A stretch of DNA of 12,809 nucleotides from assembly GCA_958441075.1 (NCBI GenBank), contig CAUCBQ010000050.1, positions 1 through 12,809 on the forward strand, read 5' to 3'. Numbering within the stretch: the first letter of the stretch is position 1; each line of letters opens with the position of its first letter. Under the pieces are notes generated by a model. That model was not told where the DNA came from. It saw only the letters and a list, made by a program, of their open reading frames with translations, and made no database searches. The stretch is from an uncultured Clostridiaceae bacterium (GTDB lineage Bacteria; Bacillota; Clostridia; Lachnospirales; Lachnospiraceae). Position numbers and translations under genes: made by a program. Positions 6,313 to 12,809 of this stretch are shown in pieces.

Positions 6313-7806
6313 CTCATCTTTTGCCCAGCCATAGGAACAGCATACCGCCTTCTGCCAGCCCTTCAGCATCTTTCTTCGAAGCTCTTCTTCAATCTCCGGG
6401 CAAAAGCTGCGGTCTGCTTTCCAGCTCTGGGCAATCTCTTCCTTATTTTTCCAAAATCCTACTGATAGACCTGCCAGATAGGCGGCTCCCATGGCTGTAG
6501 TTTCCACACAGGAAGGACGGTCTACCTGAACACCGGTCAGATCTGCCTGTGTCTGCAGCAAATAATTGTTGGCACTTGCTCCGCCGTCTGCCTTCAGCCG
6601 CTTAATATCCTGACCCAGATCCGCCTTCATGGCTTCCAGCACATCATTTGTCTGATAACAGAGTGAATCCAAAGTAGCTCGTATAATATGATACTTGTTC
6701 ACGCCTCTGGTAAGACCCAGGATAGCCCCTCTGGCATAGGCATCCCAGTGAGGTGCTCCCAGGCCTGTGAAGGCCGGTACCACATAGCAGCCATTCGTAT
6801 CCTTTACCTTTGCAGCCATATATTCAGAATCTGCAGCTGACTCAATAATCCGCAGCTGATCCCGCAGCCACTGAATCGCTGCCCCTGCTGCAAAAATAGA
6901 CCCCTCCAGAGCATAGGTTACATTTCCTTCCAGCCCCCAGGCAATGGTTGTTACCAGGCCGCTTTTTGAAAATACCGGCCTATCTCCCGTATTCATAAGA
7001 AGGAAGCAGCCTGTACCGTATGTATTTTTCGCATCTCCCGGTTCAAAGCAGGTCTGACCGAAAAGAGCTGCCTGCTGATCCCCCGCCGCACCTCCTACAG
7101 GAATGGGATCTCCAAAAAACTGCCTGTCTGTCATGCCGTAGATACAGCTGGATGGTTTTGGCTCCGGAAGCATCCGTTCCGGTATGTCAAGAAGCTCCAG
7201 AATCTCTTCATCCCAGGTAAGGGTATTGATATTAAACAGCATTGTTCTGGATGCATTAGAATAATCCGTCACATGGACGGCCCCCTTTGTAAGCTTCCAG
7301 ATAAGCCAGGTTTCCACCGTACCAAAGAGAAGCTCTCCCTTTTTGGCCCGATCCCTGGCTCCCGGTACATGATCCAGCATCCACTTCAGCTTGGTGGCTG
7401 AAAAATATGCATCAATGACCAGGCCAGTCTTTTGGCGGATCATCTCCGTTAACCCTTTTTCCTTTAATTCATCACAGTATGCAGCCGTCCGCCGGCACTG
7501 CCACACAATCGCCGGACACACAGGTTCTCCAGTGATCTTATCCCATACAATGGAGGTTTCCCGTTGATTCGTAATACCGATAGCCCCAATATCCCCGGCC
7601 GAGGCGCCAATCTTTGACATAGCTTCCACCGCCACTCCCAGCTGGGTGGACCAGATTTCATTTGCATCATGCTCCACCCAGCCAGGTTTTGGAAAATACT
7701 GGGTAAACTCCTTCTGGGCAAGGCTGCATACCTCCCCCTTTTGATTAAACAGGATACAGCGGCTGCTGGTAGTCCCCGCATCCAGAGCCATGATATACTT
7801 CCCCAT
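6307..7806 (-). CDS. glpK: Glycerol kinase
   Basis: This 499-residue FGGY-family kinase matches the usual GlpK length (about 500). It phosphorylates glycerol to sn-glycerol 3-phosphate with ATP in the cytoplasm. Visible landmarks are the N-terminal phosphate loop LDAGTTSSR (8-16), the glycerol-binding NQRET (80-84), DAYFSATK (132-139), and catalytic Asp243 in AAGDQQAALFGQ. YGTGCFLLMNTG (263-274), GLGAPHWDAYARG (348-360) and DGGASANNYLLQ (407-418) complete the nucleotide-binding side. The ATG at 7806 has AAGGAAGG 5 nt upstream; a GTG at 7842 would overlap hemW and is rejected. Oddity: the activation loop reads MTDRQFFGDPIP, with Gln229 where PTS-regulated Gram-positive enzymes carry the His phosphorylated by HPr (YHFYG or YHFFG). 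It follows hemW by 16 nt; no glpF or glpD lies nearby. Confidence 0.96.
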   Translation of the reverse strand: MGKYIMALDAGTTSSRCILFNQKGEVCSLAQKEFTQYFPKPGWVEHDANEIWSTQLGVAVEAMSKIGASAGDIGAIGITNQRETSIVWDKITGEPVCPAIVWQCRRTAAYCDELKEKGLTEMIRQKTGLVIDAYFSATKLKWMLDHVPGARDRAKKGELLFGTVETWLIWKLTKGAVHVTDYSNASRTMLFNINTLTWDEEILELLDIPERMLPEPKPSSCIYGMTDRQFFGDPIPVGGAAGDQQAALFGQTCFEPGDAKNTYGTGCFLLMNTGDRPVFSKSGLVTTIAWGLEGNVTYALEGSIFAAGAAIQWLRDQLRIIESAADSEYMAAKVKDTNGCYVVPAFTGLGAPHWDAYARGAILGLTRGVNKYHIIRATLDSLCYQTNDVLEAMKADLGQDIKRLKADGGASANNYLLQTQADLTGVQVDRPSCVETTAMGAAYLAGLSVGFWKNKEEIAQSWKADRSFCPEIEEELRRKMLKGWQKAVCCSYGWAKDEI

Positions 7807-7822
7807 AAGTACCTTCCTTTCC

Positions 7823-9019
7823 CTAGGACAATAAAAATTCACTGAGTACGAAATTGCTCACATCCATGCCCCATTCTGTAAGCGACAGCCATACGCCTTC
7901 TTTTTTCAACAGTCCATTTGCCATAAGGCGTTCAATCACCGCACCGTAGACCGTTTCCATCTTCATTCCAAACAGTCTTACGAAATCCATCTCTGATACC
8001 CCTCTTGTCATCCGAAGGCCCAGAAACATAAACTCCTCCATACGGGCCTCTCTGGAAAGCTGTTCCACCGGGCCAGCCAGCTCTCTAAGCCCTTCTCCGC
8101 AGTCATGCTCCAGATCCAGAGAAAGATAGCGGCGCAGATCCTTTTCATTGGAAAAACGGCAGCCGTCCATATAGGAAGAAGCCCCCAGGCCCAGCCCCAG
8201 ATAGGAAACCTCTGTCCAGTAGCCTATATTATGGCGGCATTCCTTTCCCGGCTTTGCGTAATTTGAAATCTCATAGCGCTGATATCCCATCTCTCCCAGA
8301 AAATCCCTTGTAAGATGATAAATCCTGTTTTCCGTATCTTCATTCGGAAGAGGTGCTGCCGGCACTTTGCCGCAGCCTCCGGCTCCCGGCCCGTACTGAT
8401 CCCAGAAGGGAGTTCCCTCCTCTATAATCAGGCTGTAAGCGGAAATGTGTTCGGGCTTAAGCATAGTTACTTTTTTTAAGGTGTTTTTCCAGGAATCAAG
8501 AGTCTGTCCCGGAATTGCGCTCATAAGATCCACGCTTATATTGGTAAAGCCCGACATTCTGGCGCTCTGATAGCTCTTTAAAAATTCTTCAAAGGAATGA
8601 ACCCGGCCCAGGTTCTTAAGCTCCTGGTTATCTGCCGACTGAAGGCCGATGCTTAAACGGTTAATACCGCAGTCTCGATACACCGGGAGCTTATTATACA
8701 AAAGAGTACCTGGATTGGCCTCAATCGTGATCTCCGCGTCTGGCTCCAGAGTGAAATTTTCTTTCACAGCCTCCATGATACGGCGGATCAGCTCCGGGTC
8801 CATAACCGTAGGAGTGCCTCCTCCGATAAAAACCGTGGATACAGTAAGCTCTTTACAGAAGGCGCCTCTGGCCCGTATCTCTCTTACCAGCTGATCCACA
8901 TAAGCCTCGTGATCCGAGGCCAGTGCACGAAAGGAGAGAAAGTCACAGTAAAAGCACTTTTTCACGCAAAACGGAATATGGATATACAGCTCAATGGTGT
9001 TTTTATTTGCATTTATCAT
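7823..9019 (-). CDS. hemW: Radical SAM heme chaperone HemW
   Basis: This 398-residue protein carries the radical SAM cluster motif C18-x3-C22-x2-C25 in IPFCVKKCFYCDF. The residue two after the third cysteine is Phe, not the fourth Cys found in true HemN, which points to HemW. Further motifs are FIGGGTPT (64-71), the SAM-binding IEANPG (99-104) and GINRLSIGLQS (118-128). HNIGYWTEVSYLGLGLGASSY (263-283) includes the HNxxYW and LGxGA landmarks of the family, and a winged C-terminal HemN domain follows. HemW binds heme and delivers it to apoproteins; older annotations call it oxygen-independent coproporphyrinogen III oxidase. There is a Gly/Pro-rich stretch at about 209-224, before the LPNEDTE motif. 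Its ATG is 24 nt after the lepA stop and has only a poor Shine-Dalgarno sequence, so translation may depend on coupling to lepA. Confidence 0.94.
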   Translation of the reverse strand: MINANKNTIELYIHIPFCVKKCFYCDFLSFRALASDHEAYVDQLVREIRARGAFCKELTVSTVFIGGGTPTVMDPELIRRIMEAVKENFTLEPDAEITIEANPGTLLYNKLPVYRDCGINRLSIGLQSADNQELKNLGRVHSFEEFLKSYQSARMSGFTNISVDLMSAIPGQTLDSWKNTLKKVTMLKPEHISAYSLIIEEGTPFWDQYGPGAGGCGKVPAAPLPNEDTENRIYHLTRDFLGEMGYQRYEISNYAKPGKECRHNIGYWTEVSYLGLGLGASSYMDGCRFSNEKDLRRYLSLDLEHDCGEGLRELAGPVEQLSREARMEEFMFLGLRMTRGVSEMDFVRLFGMKMETVYGAVIERLMANGLLKKEGVWLSLTEWGMDVSNFVLSEFLLS

Positions 9020-9043
9020 AGGGTGATCGTCTCACTTTTCCTC

Positions 9044-10858
9044 TTACTCTTCATCCAGCTTCAGGACGCTCATAAACGCCTTCTGAGGGATCTCTACATT
9101 TCCGATCTGGCGCATACGCTTTTTGCCTTCCTTCTGCTTTTCAAGAAGCTTTCTCTTTCGTGAAATATCGCCGCCATAGCACTTGGCAAGCACATCCTTG
9201 CGGACTGCCTTTACAGTCTCTCTGGCGATAATTTTGCCGCCGATTGCCGCCTGAATAGGAATTTCAAACAGATGGCGCGGAATCTCCTCTTTTAACTTTT
9301 CACACATCCTGCGTCCCTTTTCATAGGCAGAAGCGGAATGTACAATAAAGGAAAGGGCGTCCACTTCCTCCCTGTTTACCAGAATATCCAGCTTCACAAG
9401 CTCAGATCGCTCATAGCCCTTTAATTCATAGTCAAAGGAAGCATATCCTCTGGACCGTGACTTTAAGGCGTCAAAGAAGTCATAAATAATCTCATTTAAA
9501 GGAAGCTCATACTTCAAGAGAGCACGAGTGGTTTCAATATATTCCATTCCCAGATATACTCCCCGGCGTTCCTGACACAGAGTCATAATAGAACCTACAT
9601 ATTCAGTGGTTACCATGATCTCCGCACTGACAATGGGCTCCTCCATGTATTCGATCTCACTGGGGTCCGGCAGATTGGAAGGGTTGGTAAGCTCAATCAT
9701 CTCGCCATTTGTCTTATATACCCGGTACACTACGCCGGGAGCTGTTGTCACCAGATCCAGGTTATACTCTCTCTCTAAGCGCTCCTGAATAATCTCCAGA
9801 TGAAGCAGTCCCAGGAAACCGCAGCGAAAGCCAAAGCCCAGAGCCACAGAGGTCTCAGGCTCGTAGAAAAGAGAGGCGTCATTTAACTGAAGCTTTTCCA
9901 GGGCGTCTCTTAAATCATTGTACTTGGCGCCATCTGCCGGATAAAGTCCGCAGTAAACCATGGGAGTTACCTTTTTGTAGCCGGGAAGAGGGCTCTCGCA
10001 GGGACGGGCCGCATCTGTAACCGTATCACCCACACGGGTATCACGGACATTTTTGATGCTGGCTGTAATGTAGCCTACCATTCCCGCACTGAGCTCATCG
10101 CAGGTAATGAACTGGCCGGCTCCAAAATATCCAACCTCTACTACCTCTTCCTCTGCACCCGTTGCCATCATCCGAACCCGGGTTCCCTTCTTTACTGTTC
10201 CTTCCATCACGCGGCAGAAAATAATAACGCCCTTGTAAGAGTCATAGATGGAGTCAAAAATCAGCGCCTGAAGAGGTGCATCAGGATCACCCTTGGGAGA
10301 AGGAATCTTGTGCACAATGGCCTCCAGAACATCCTCAATATTCAATCCTGTTTTTGCAGAAATTCTGGGCGCATCATGGGCCTCCAGTCCGATCACATCC
10401 TCAATCTCTGCCTCTACATGATCCGGATCAGCGCTTGGAAGGTCAATCTTATTGATAACCGGAAATACATCCAGATCGTGATCCAGAGCCAGATATACAT
10501 TTGCCAGGGTCTGAGCCTCAATTCCCTGTGAAGCGTCCACTACCAGAATCGCTCCGTCGCAGGCAGCCAGACTGCGGGAAACCTCATAATTAAAGTCTAC
10601 ATGGCCGGGAGTGTCAATCAGGTTAAAGATATATTCCTCTCCATTTTGGGCCCTGTATACGGTGCGCACTGCCTGGGACTTGATGGTAATTCCCCTCTCC
10701 CTCTCCAGATCCATATTATCCAGGATCTGTTCCTGCATCTCCCTGCTGGTTAAAAGCCCTGTTTTTTCAATAATACGGTCAGCCAGGGTGGACTTGCCGT
10801 GATCAATATGGGCGATGATACAAAAATTTCGTATTTTACTCTGGTCAATCGTTGCCAT
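9044..10858 (-). CDS. lepA: Elongation factor 4 (LepA) ribosomal GTPase
   Basis: This 604-residue protein has the standard LepA length and architecture. The GTPase domain shows AHIDHGKSTL (17-26), the switch region ERERGITIK (52-60), DTPGHVDFNYE (82-92) and NKIDLPSADP (136-145). EF-G-like domains II, III and V follow. The unique LepA C-terminal domain ends with GGDISRKRKLLEKQKEGKK in outline, then RMRQIGNVEIPQKAFMSVLK. It binds the ribosome and is thought to help translation or initiation-complex and ribosome assembly under ionic stress. The ATG at 10858 has GAGGAT upstream. A promoter and a strong hairpin precede it, separating it from spoIIP. hemW and glpK follow closely in the same direction. 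Confidence 0.98.
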   Translation of the reverse strand: MATIDQSKIRNFCIIAHIDHGKSTLADRIIEKTGLLTSREMQEQILDNMDLERERGITIKSQAVRTVYRAQNGEEYIFNLIDTPGHVDFNYEVSRSLAACDGAILVVDASQGIEAQTLANVYLALDHDLDVFPVINKIDLPSADPDHVEAEIEDVIGLEAHDAPRISAKTGLNIEDVLEAIVHKIPSPKGDPDAPLQALIFDSIYDSYKGVIIFCRVMEGTVKKGTRVRMMATGAEEEVVEVGYFGAGQFITCDELSAGMVGYITASIKNVRDTRVGDTVTDAARPCESPLPGYKKVTPMVYCGLYPADGAKYNDLRDALEKLQLNDASLFYEPETSVALGFGFRCGFLGLLHLEIIQERLEREYNLDLVTTAPGVVYRVYKTNGEMIELTNPSNLPDPSEIEYMEEPIVSAEIMVTTEYVGSIMTLCQERRGVYLGMEYIETTRALLKYELPLNEIIYDFFDALKSRSRGYASFDYELKGYERSELVKLDILVNREEVDALSFIVHSASAYEKGRRMCEKLKEEIPRHLFEIPIQAAIGGKIIARETVKAVRKDVLAKCYGGDISRKRKLLEKQKEGKKRMRQIGNVEIPQKAFMSVLKLDEE

Positions 10859-10910
10859 TCTTTATCCTCGTTTTCTTTTAGGTTAAAATAAATCTGCCAT
10901 GGAACGGAAC

Positions 10911-10951
10911 AAAAACGTGCTTATGCAGCAAAAGCTGCAACACACGTTTTT
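10911..10951 (-). terminator. Strong hairpin with T-tract between spoIIP and lepA
   Basis: AAAAACGTG (10911-10919) pairs with CACGTTTTT (10943-10951). Inside lies a second stem TGCAGC/GCTGCA (10924-10929 with 10934-10939) around an AAAA/TTTT tetraloop. Read on the minus strand, the hairpin ends in CGTTTTTGTTCC, as expected for an intrinsic terminator; the plus-strand copy also ends in TTTTT. It can end the gpr-spoIIP transcript. It also lies downstream of the apparent lepA promoter at 10986-11014, so it may act as a leader attenuator (see findings). Confidence 0.75.
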
Positions 10952-10985
10952 CCTTCATCTGCTCTATGGCCTGATTGTGTTTATT

Positions 10986-11014
10986 ATTATACCTTTTTTT
11001 CACTCCCCTTGCAA
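10986..11014 (-). promoter_or_regulatory. SigA-type promoter reading toward lepA
   Basis: On the minus strand, TTGCAA (11014-11009), a 17-nt spacer and a perfect TATAAT (10991-10986) form a good vegetative promoter. The -35 lies in the last codons of spoIIP, and the spoIIP TGA is in the spacer. The predicted start near 10979 gives a leader of about 120 nt before lepA that contains the hairpin. This would separate vegetative lepA expression from sporulation expression of spoIIP. Confidence 0.65.
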
Positions 11015-12310
11015 CACCATATCTAAAAGTTGTGCCAGGGGCTCCATGGCATTTTTCACCTCATCAAAGGTATTGGTCTGGGCTCCTGCTTCAATAAGAG
11101 CAGATCTGGGACGCAGATGAAGATTATAGCGCAGTCCCTTTAAATAAATCTTTCGGGCAAAACCCGGAAAATAAGCCTGAGCCCCCAGCTGCATTTTCAG
11201 GCTGAATGCCAGATTCTCTGCCAGATAAGGATTGGGAAGATAGGAGATTTCTCCCTCCGGCGTACGGCTGAGGCCGTTAAAAAACATAATCTGCGCCGTA
11301 GGCTTTCCGTTAATATCGGAAACCAGATGAAGGTTCTCCGCCACACCATCTCTGTGAAGATCCAGAACTACCTGAATGGAGGGATTTTGCTGCAGAATAC
11401 GGTTTACGCCTTCTAATGCATAATTATAGGCCCTGCTTCGGTCCAGAACACCATTCTGGAGATCATAAACCGTGGTGTCATGGTAAACCCGATAACCTTT
11501 TTGTGTTAAAAGCTCTGCCAGATAGGAACCGACCTCCACAATCGTCTGTCCCTGTGGTGCAGAATCCTTAAAAGCCTCCTGAGAATGGGTATGGTAAATC
11601 AAAATCTGCGGTCCCTCTTCTTCCATACTCAGAGTCAGATCATGATTTAAAAGCTCCGGACCATTGAACAGATCACGGCCTGCTGTAGTTGAAGTATGTA
11701 CGCTGTAAAAATGCTTCATGAGAAAGTCAAAATCCTCCAGCTGCTGAAGCTGATACAGCGTTCCGGCCGCCGGAAGGGGCAGGCTTCCAATCAGAGAAAG
11801 AGCGGAGCTCGAAGCCATGGCTGCTGTTTTCTCTGAAGCTTCCCCTGAAAGTTCCCCGGTACTTTCTCCCCTGCCGTGATCGTAAATCTCCTCCAAAAAC
11901 ATCTCCTCCCCTTCTGATGTTTCCCCCGGCTGATTCTCCCCTGTGGTTTCATCTCCATACTGGTCAAGATATTGATGTTCCCTGTAAAATAAACGGGCCT
12001 TCATATGACGTTTGAAAGAGGGATCTGCATCTGCCCATACAGCGTTTAATTCCTGCCTCTTATTCCCGTCTTCACACTTCATATTTTTCCAAAAATCACC
12101 ATTTACCGCCTCATAGGGCACAGCCTGACGCCAGAGAAGGGCTGCCAGCCTTTCCCCGGCTGCTCTGACCTGCTGTTCCCATGGAACTGCAGTAAGGATG
12201 GTTCTGCTGTTTTTTATCATATATACGGCTCCCCATACCATTCCCGCAGCCGCCAGACCCATGAGACATATTCTCACCGGCCCTCTCCTTCCCGATTTCC
12301 TCATCCTCAT
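11000..12310 (-). CDS. spoIIP: Stage II sporulation protein P (peptidoglycan hydrolase)
   Basis: From the chosen start the protein has 436 residues: a basic N terminus (MRMRKSGRRG), one membrane anchor at about 14-32, a long linker with an acidic Glu/Gly-rich stretch (about 115-160), and a C-terminal SpoIIP amidase/endopeptidase domain. Catalytic landmarks are ILIYHTHSQEAF (236-247), LDLHRDG (316-322) and LIEAGAQTNT (405-414), which give the His and Glu zinc ligands. With SpoIID and SpoIIM it degrades septal peptidoglycan during engulfment of the forespore. An upstream in-frame ATG at 12385 would add 25 residues, but it lacks a ribosome binding site and lies within the -35 element of a SigE-like promoter. 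The start at 12310 (or 12304) gives a standard signal anchor. The Shine-Dalgarno sequence is weak for every candidate, so the start remains less certain than the gene. Confidence 0.93.
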   Translation of the reverse strand: MRMRKSGRRGPVRICLMGLAAAGMVWGAVYMIKNSRTILTAVPWEQQVRAAGERLAALLWRQAVPYEAVNGDFWKNMKCEDGNKRQELNAVWADADPSFKRHMKARLFYREHQYLDQYGDETTGENQPGETSEGEEMFLEEIYDHGRGESTGELSGEASEKTAAMASSSALSLIGSLPLPAAGTLYQLQQLEDFDFLMKHFYSVHTSTTAGRDLFNGPELLNHDLTLSMEEEGPQILIYHTHSQEAFKDSAPQGQTIVEVGSYLAELLTQKGYRVYHDTTVYDLQNGVLDRSRAYNYALEGVNRILQQNPSIQVVLDLHRDGVAENLHLVSDINGKPTAQIMFFNGLSRTPEGEISYLPNPYLAENLAFSLKMQLGAQAYFPGFARKIYLKGLRYNLHLRPRSALIEAGAQTNTFDEVKNAMEPLAQLLDMVLQGE

Positions 12311-12358
12311 ATCCGGTCCCGCCTGTCCTTTTTGCGCTGTGCCACAGGGCTGTATCCT

Positions 12359-12388
12359 ATGGTATGCCAAAACGGCGGTAAACATGAC
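12359..12388 (-). promoter_or_regulatory. Candidate SigE (mother-cell) promoter of spoIIP
   Basis: On the minus strand, GTCATGTT (12388-12381) and CATACCAT (12366-12359) are separated by 14 nt. The SigE consensus is ATA at -35 and CATACA-T at -10, with 16 nt between the ATA and the -10; here the match is ATG, 16 nt, CATACCAT. The predicted start near 12352 leaves a leader of about 40 nt before the ATG at 12310. spoIIP is a known SigE gene in Bacillus, which supports the call. Confidence 0.6.
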
Positions 12389-12405
12389 AGATTACAGGGA
12401 AAGGA

Positions 12406-12809
12406 TTATTTTCCAAATACAGCCCTGTGAATGCCCTCGGAAATAGTAAAGCTCAGCTGCTGAACCGACTGGTCAATATCCGGCGGCGTCACATACATGG
12501 GTCCAAATTCCGGCTCCAGCAGTTCCCGAATCAGCTCATACTGCCCCTCTGTATCCATCTGACGTATCCAGTCTCCTGTGCCTTTTGCACGCTCATTTTC
12601 CTCCAAAACCCCAAGGAGAGCAGAAATCGTATCCTGTACAATAGCAGCTGCCCCCACCACAGTAGGCACTCCAATTGCAATAACCGGCACTCCCAGACTC
12701 TCTTTTGTAAGGCTGTGACGATGATTTCCCACTCCGGAGCCCGGATGGATTCCCGTATCTGTAAGCTGTATGGTTGTGCACAGGCGGCGGACGCTGCGGG
12801 CTGCCAGAG
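12406..12809 (-). CDS. gpr: Germination protease GPR, C-terminal part (cut by window edge)
   Basis: The reading frame is open to the right-hand window edge, so only the last 134 residues are present; family members are usually about 320-370 residues. The visible part contains the hallmark TTIQLTDTGIHPGSGVGN in outline (TDTGIxPGxGVGN), then RHSLTKESLGVPVIAIGVPTVV, which is diagnostic for GPR. GPR is the forespore aspartic-type protease that degrades small acid-soluble spore proteins during germination; the Asp of TDTG is likely part of the active site. The gene ends 20 nt before the distal spoIIP ATG and 95 nt before the chosen start. gpr next to spoIIP is a classical arrangement. In the family the segment after PTVV usually begins with Asp, and here it is Gly (VVGAAA). 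The true start is outside the window. Confidence 0.95.
   Translation of the reverse strand, partial: LAARSVRRLCTTIQLTDTGIHPGSGVGNHRHSLTKESLGVPVIAIGVPTVVGAAAIVQDTISALLGVLEENERAKGTGDWIRQMDTEGQYELIRELLEPEFGPMYVTPPDIDQSVQQLSFTISEGIHRAVFGK

Noticed and set aside
5707..6465. 252-codon plus-strand ORF overlapping azlC, azlD and glpK
   Set aside because: It is out of frame with the well-supported azlC and azlD and has no domain or start signal.
7807..7842. 12-residue N-terminal extension of GlpK from a GTG
   Set aside because: It overlaps the end of hemW and bypasses the AAGGAAGG site 5 nt before the ATG that gives the usual GlpK N terminus.
10899..11120. 73-codon plus-strand ORF across the lepA leader and the spoIIP end
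   Set aside because: It runs through the terminator hairpin and antisense to spoIIP, and has no domain or ribosome binding site.
12311..12385. 25-residue N-terminal extension of SpoIIP
   Set aside because: There is no Shine-Dalgarno sequence, it would put a non-anchor stretch before the membrane segment, and it coincides with a SigE-like promoter.
1..12809. Search for CRISPR arrays, tRNA or rRNA genes, insertion sequences, phage or defence genes
   Set aside because: No regularly spaced direct repeats, no cloverleaf-like or rRNA stretches, no transposase or integrase, and no long inverted repeats flanking a gene were seen. Coding regions fill nearly all of the window, and the longest gene-free gaps are about 140 and 246 nt.

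Overview
The window looks like the chromosome of an endospore-forming, low-to-medium GC Clostridia, most likely a gut Lachnospiraceae. The evidence is the pair of sporulation genes gpr and spoIIP next to lepA and hemW (a typical Firmicutes neighbourhood), strong AGGAGG-type ribosome binding sites, SigA- and SigE-like promoters, and intrinsic terminators. The taxon is an inference from gene content; no 16S or marker tree is available here.

Layout from the right-hand end on the minus strand: a 5'-truncated gpr (germination protease), spoIIP (engulfment peptidoglycan hydrolase) with its own SigE-like promoter, then a promoter, leader and strong hairpin, then lepA (elongation factor 4), hemW (radical SAM heme chaperone) and glpK (glycerol kinase). 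These last three are closely spaced (24 and 16 nt gaps) and probably co-transcribed. glpK converges on a plus-strand operon of a type I asparaginase gene and azlC-azlD (branched-chain amino acid exporter family), driven by a near-consensus SigA promoter. A divergent promoter drives the minus-strand pair nfeD-SPFH (membrane microdomain proteins), which ends in a clear terminator. Further left, still on the minus strand, are a MATE efflux transporter, a very short HPr/Crh-like protein and nudC (NAD(H) pyrophosphatase).

Nearly all of the window is ordinary core metabolism, sporulation and translation. I found no mobile element, CRISPR array, tRNA, rRNA, phage gene or defence system, and no convincing undescribed system. 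The points most worth a second look are: a 60-residue HPr-like protein that lacks the phosphorylatable histidine but keeps the regulatory serine region; a glycerol kinase whose activation-loop histidine is replaced by glutamine; the pairing of asparaginase with AzlCD; the promoter, hairpin and short ORF ahead of lepA; the SigE-like promoter that decides the spoIIP start; and the 5-nt azlD/glpK convergence with both stop codons inside one small hairpin.
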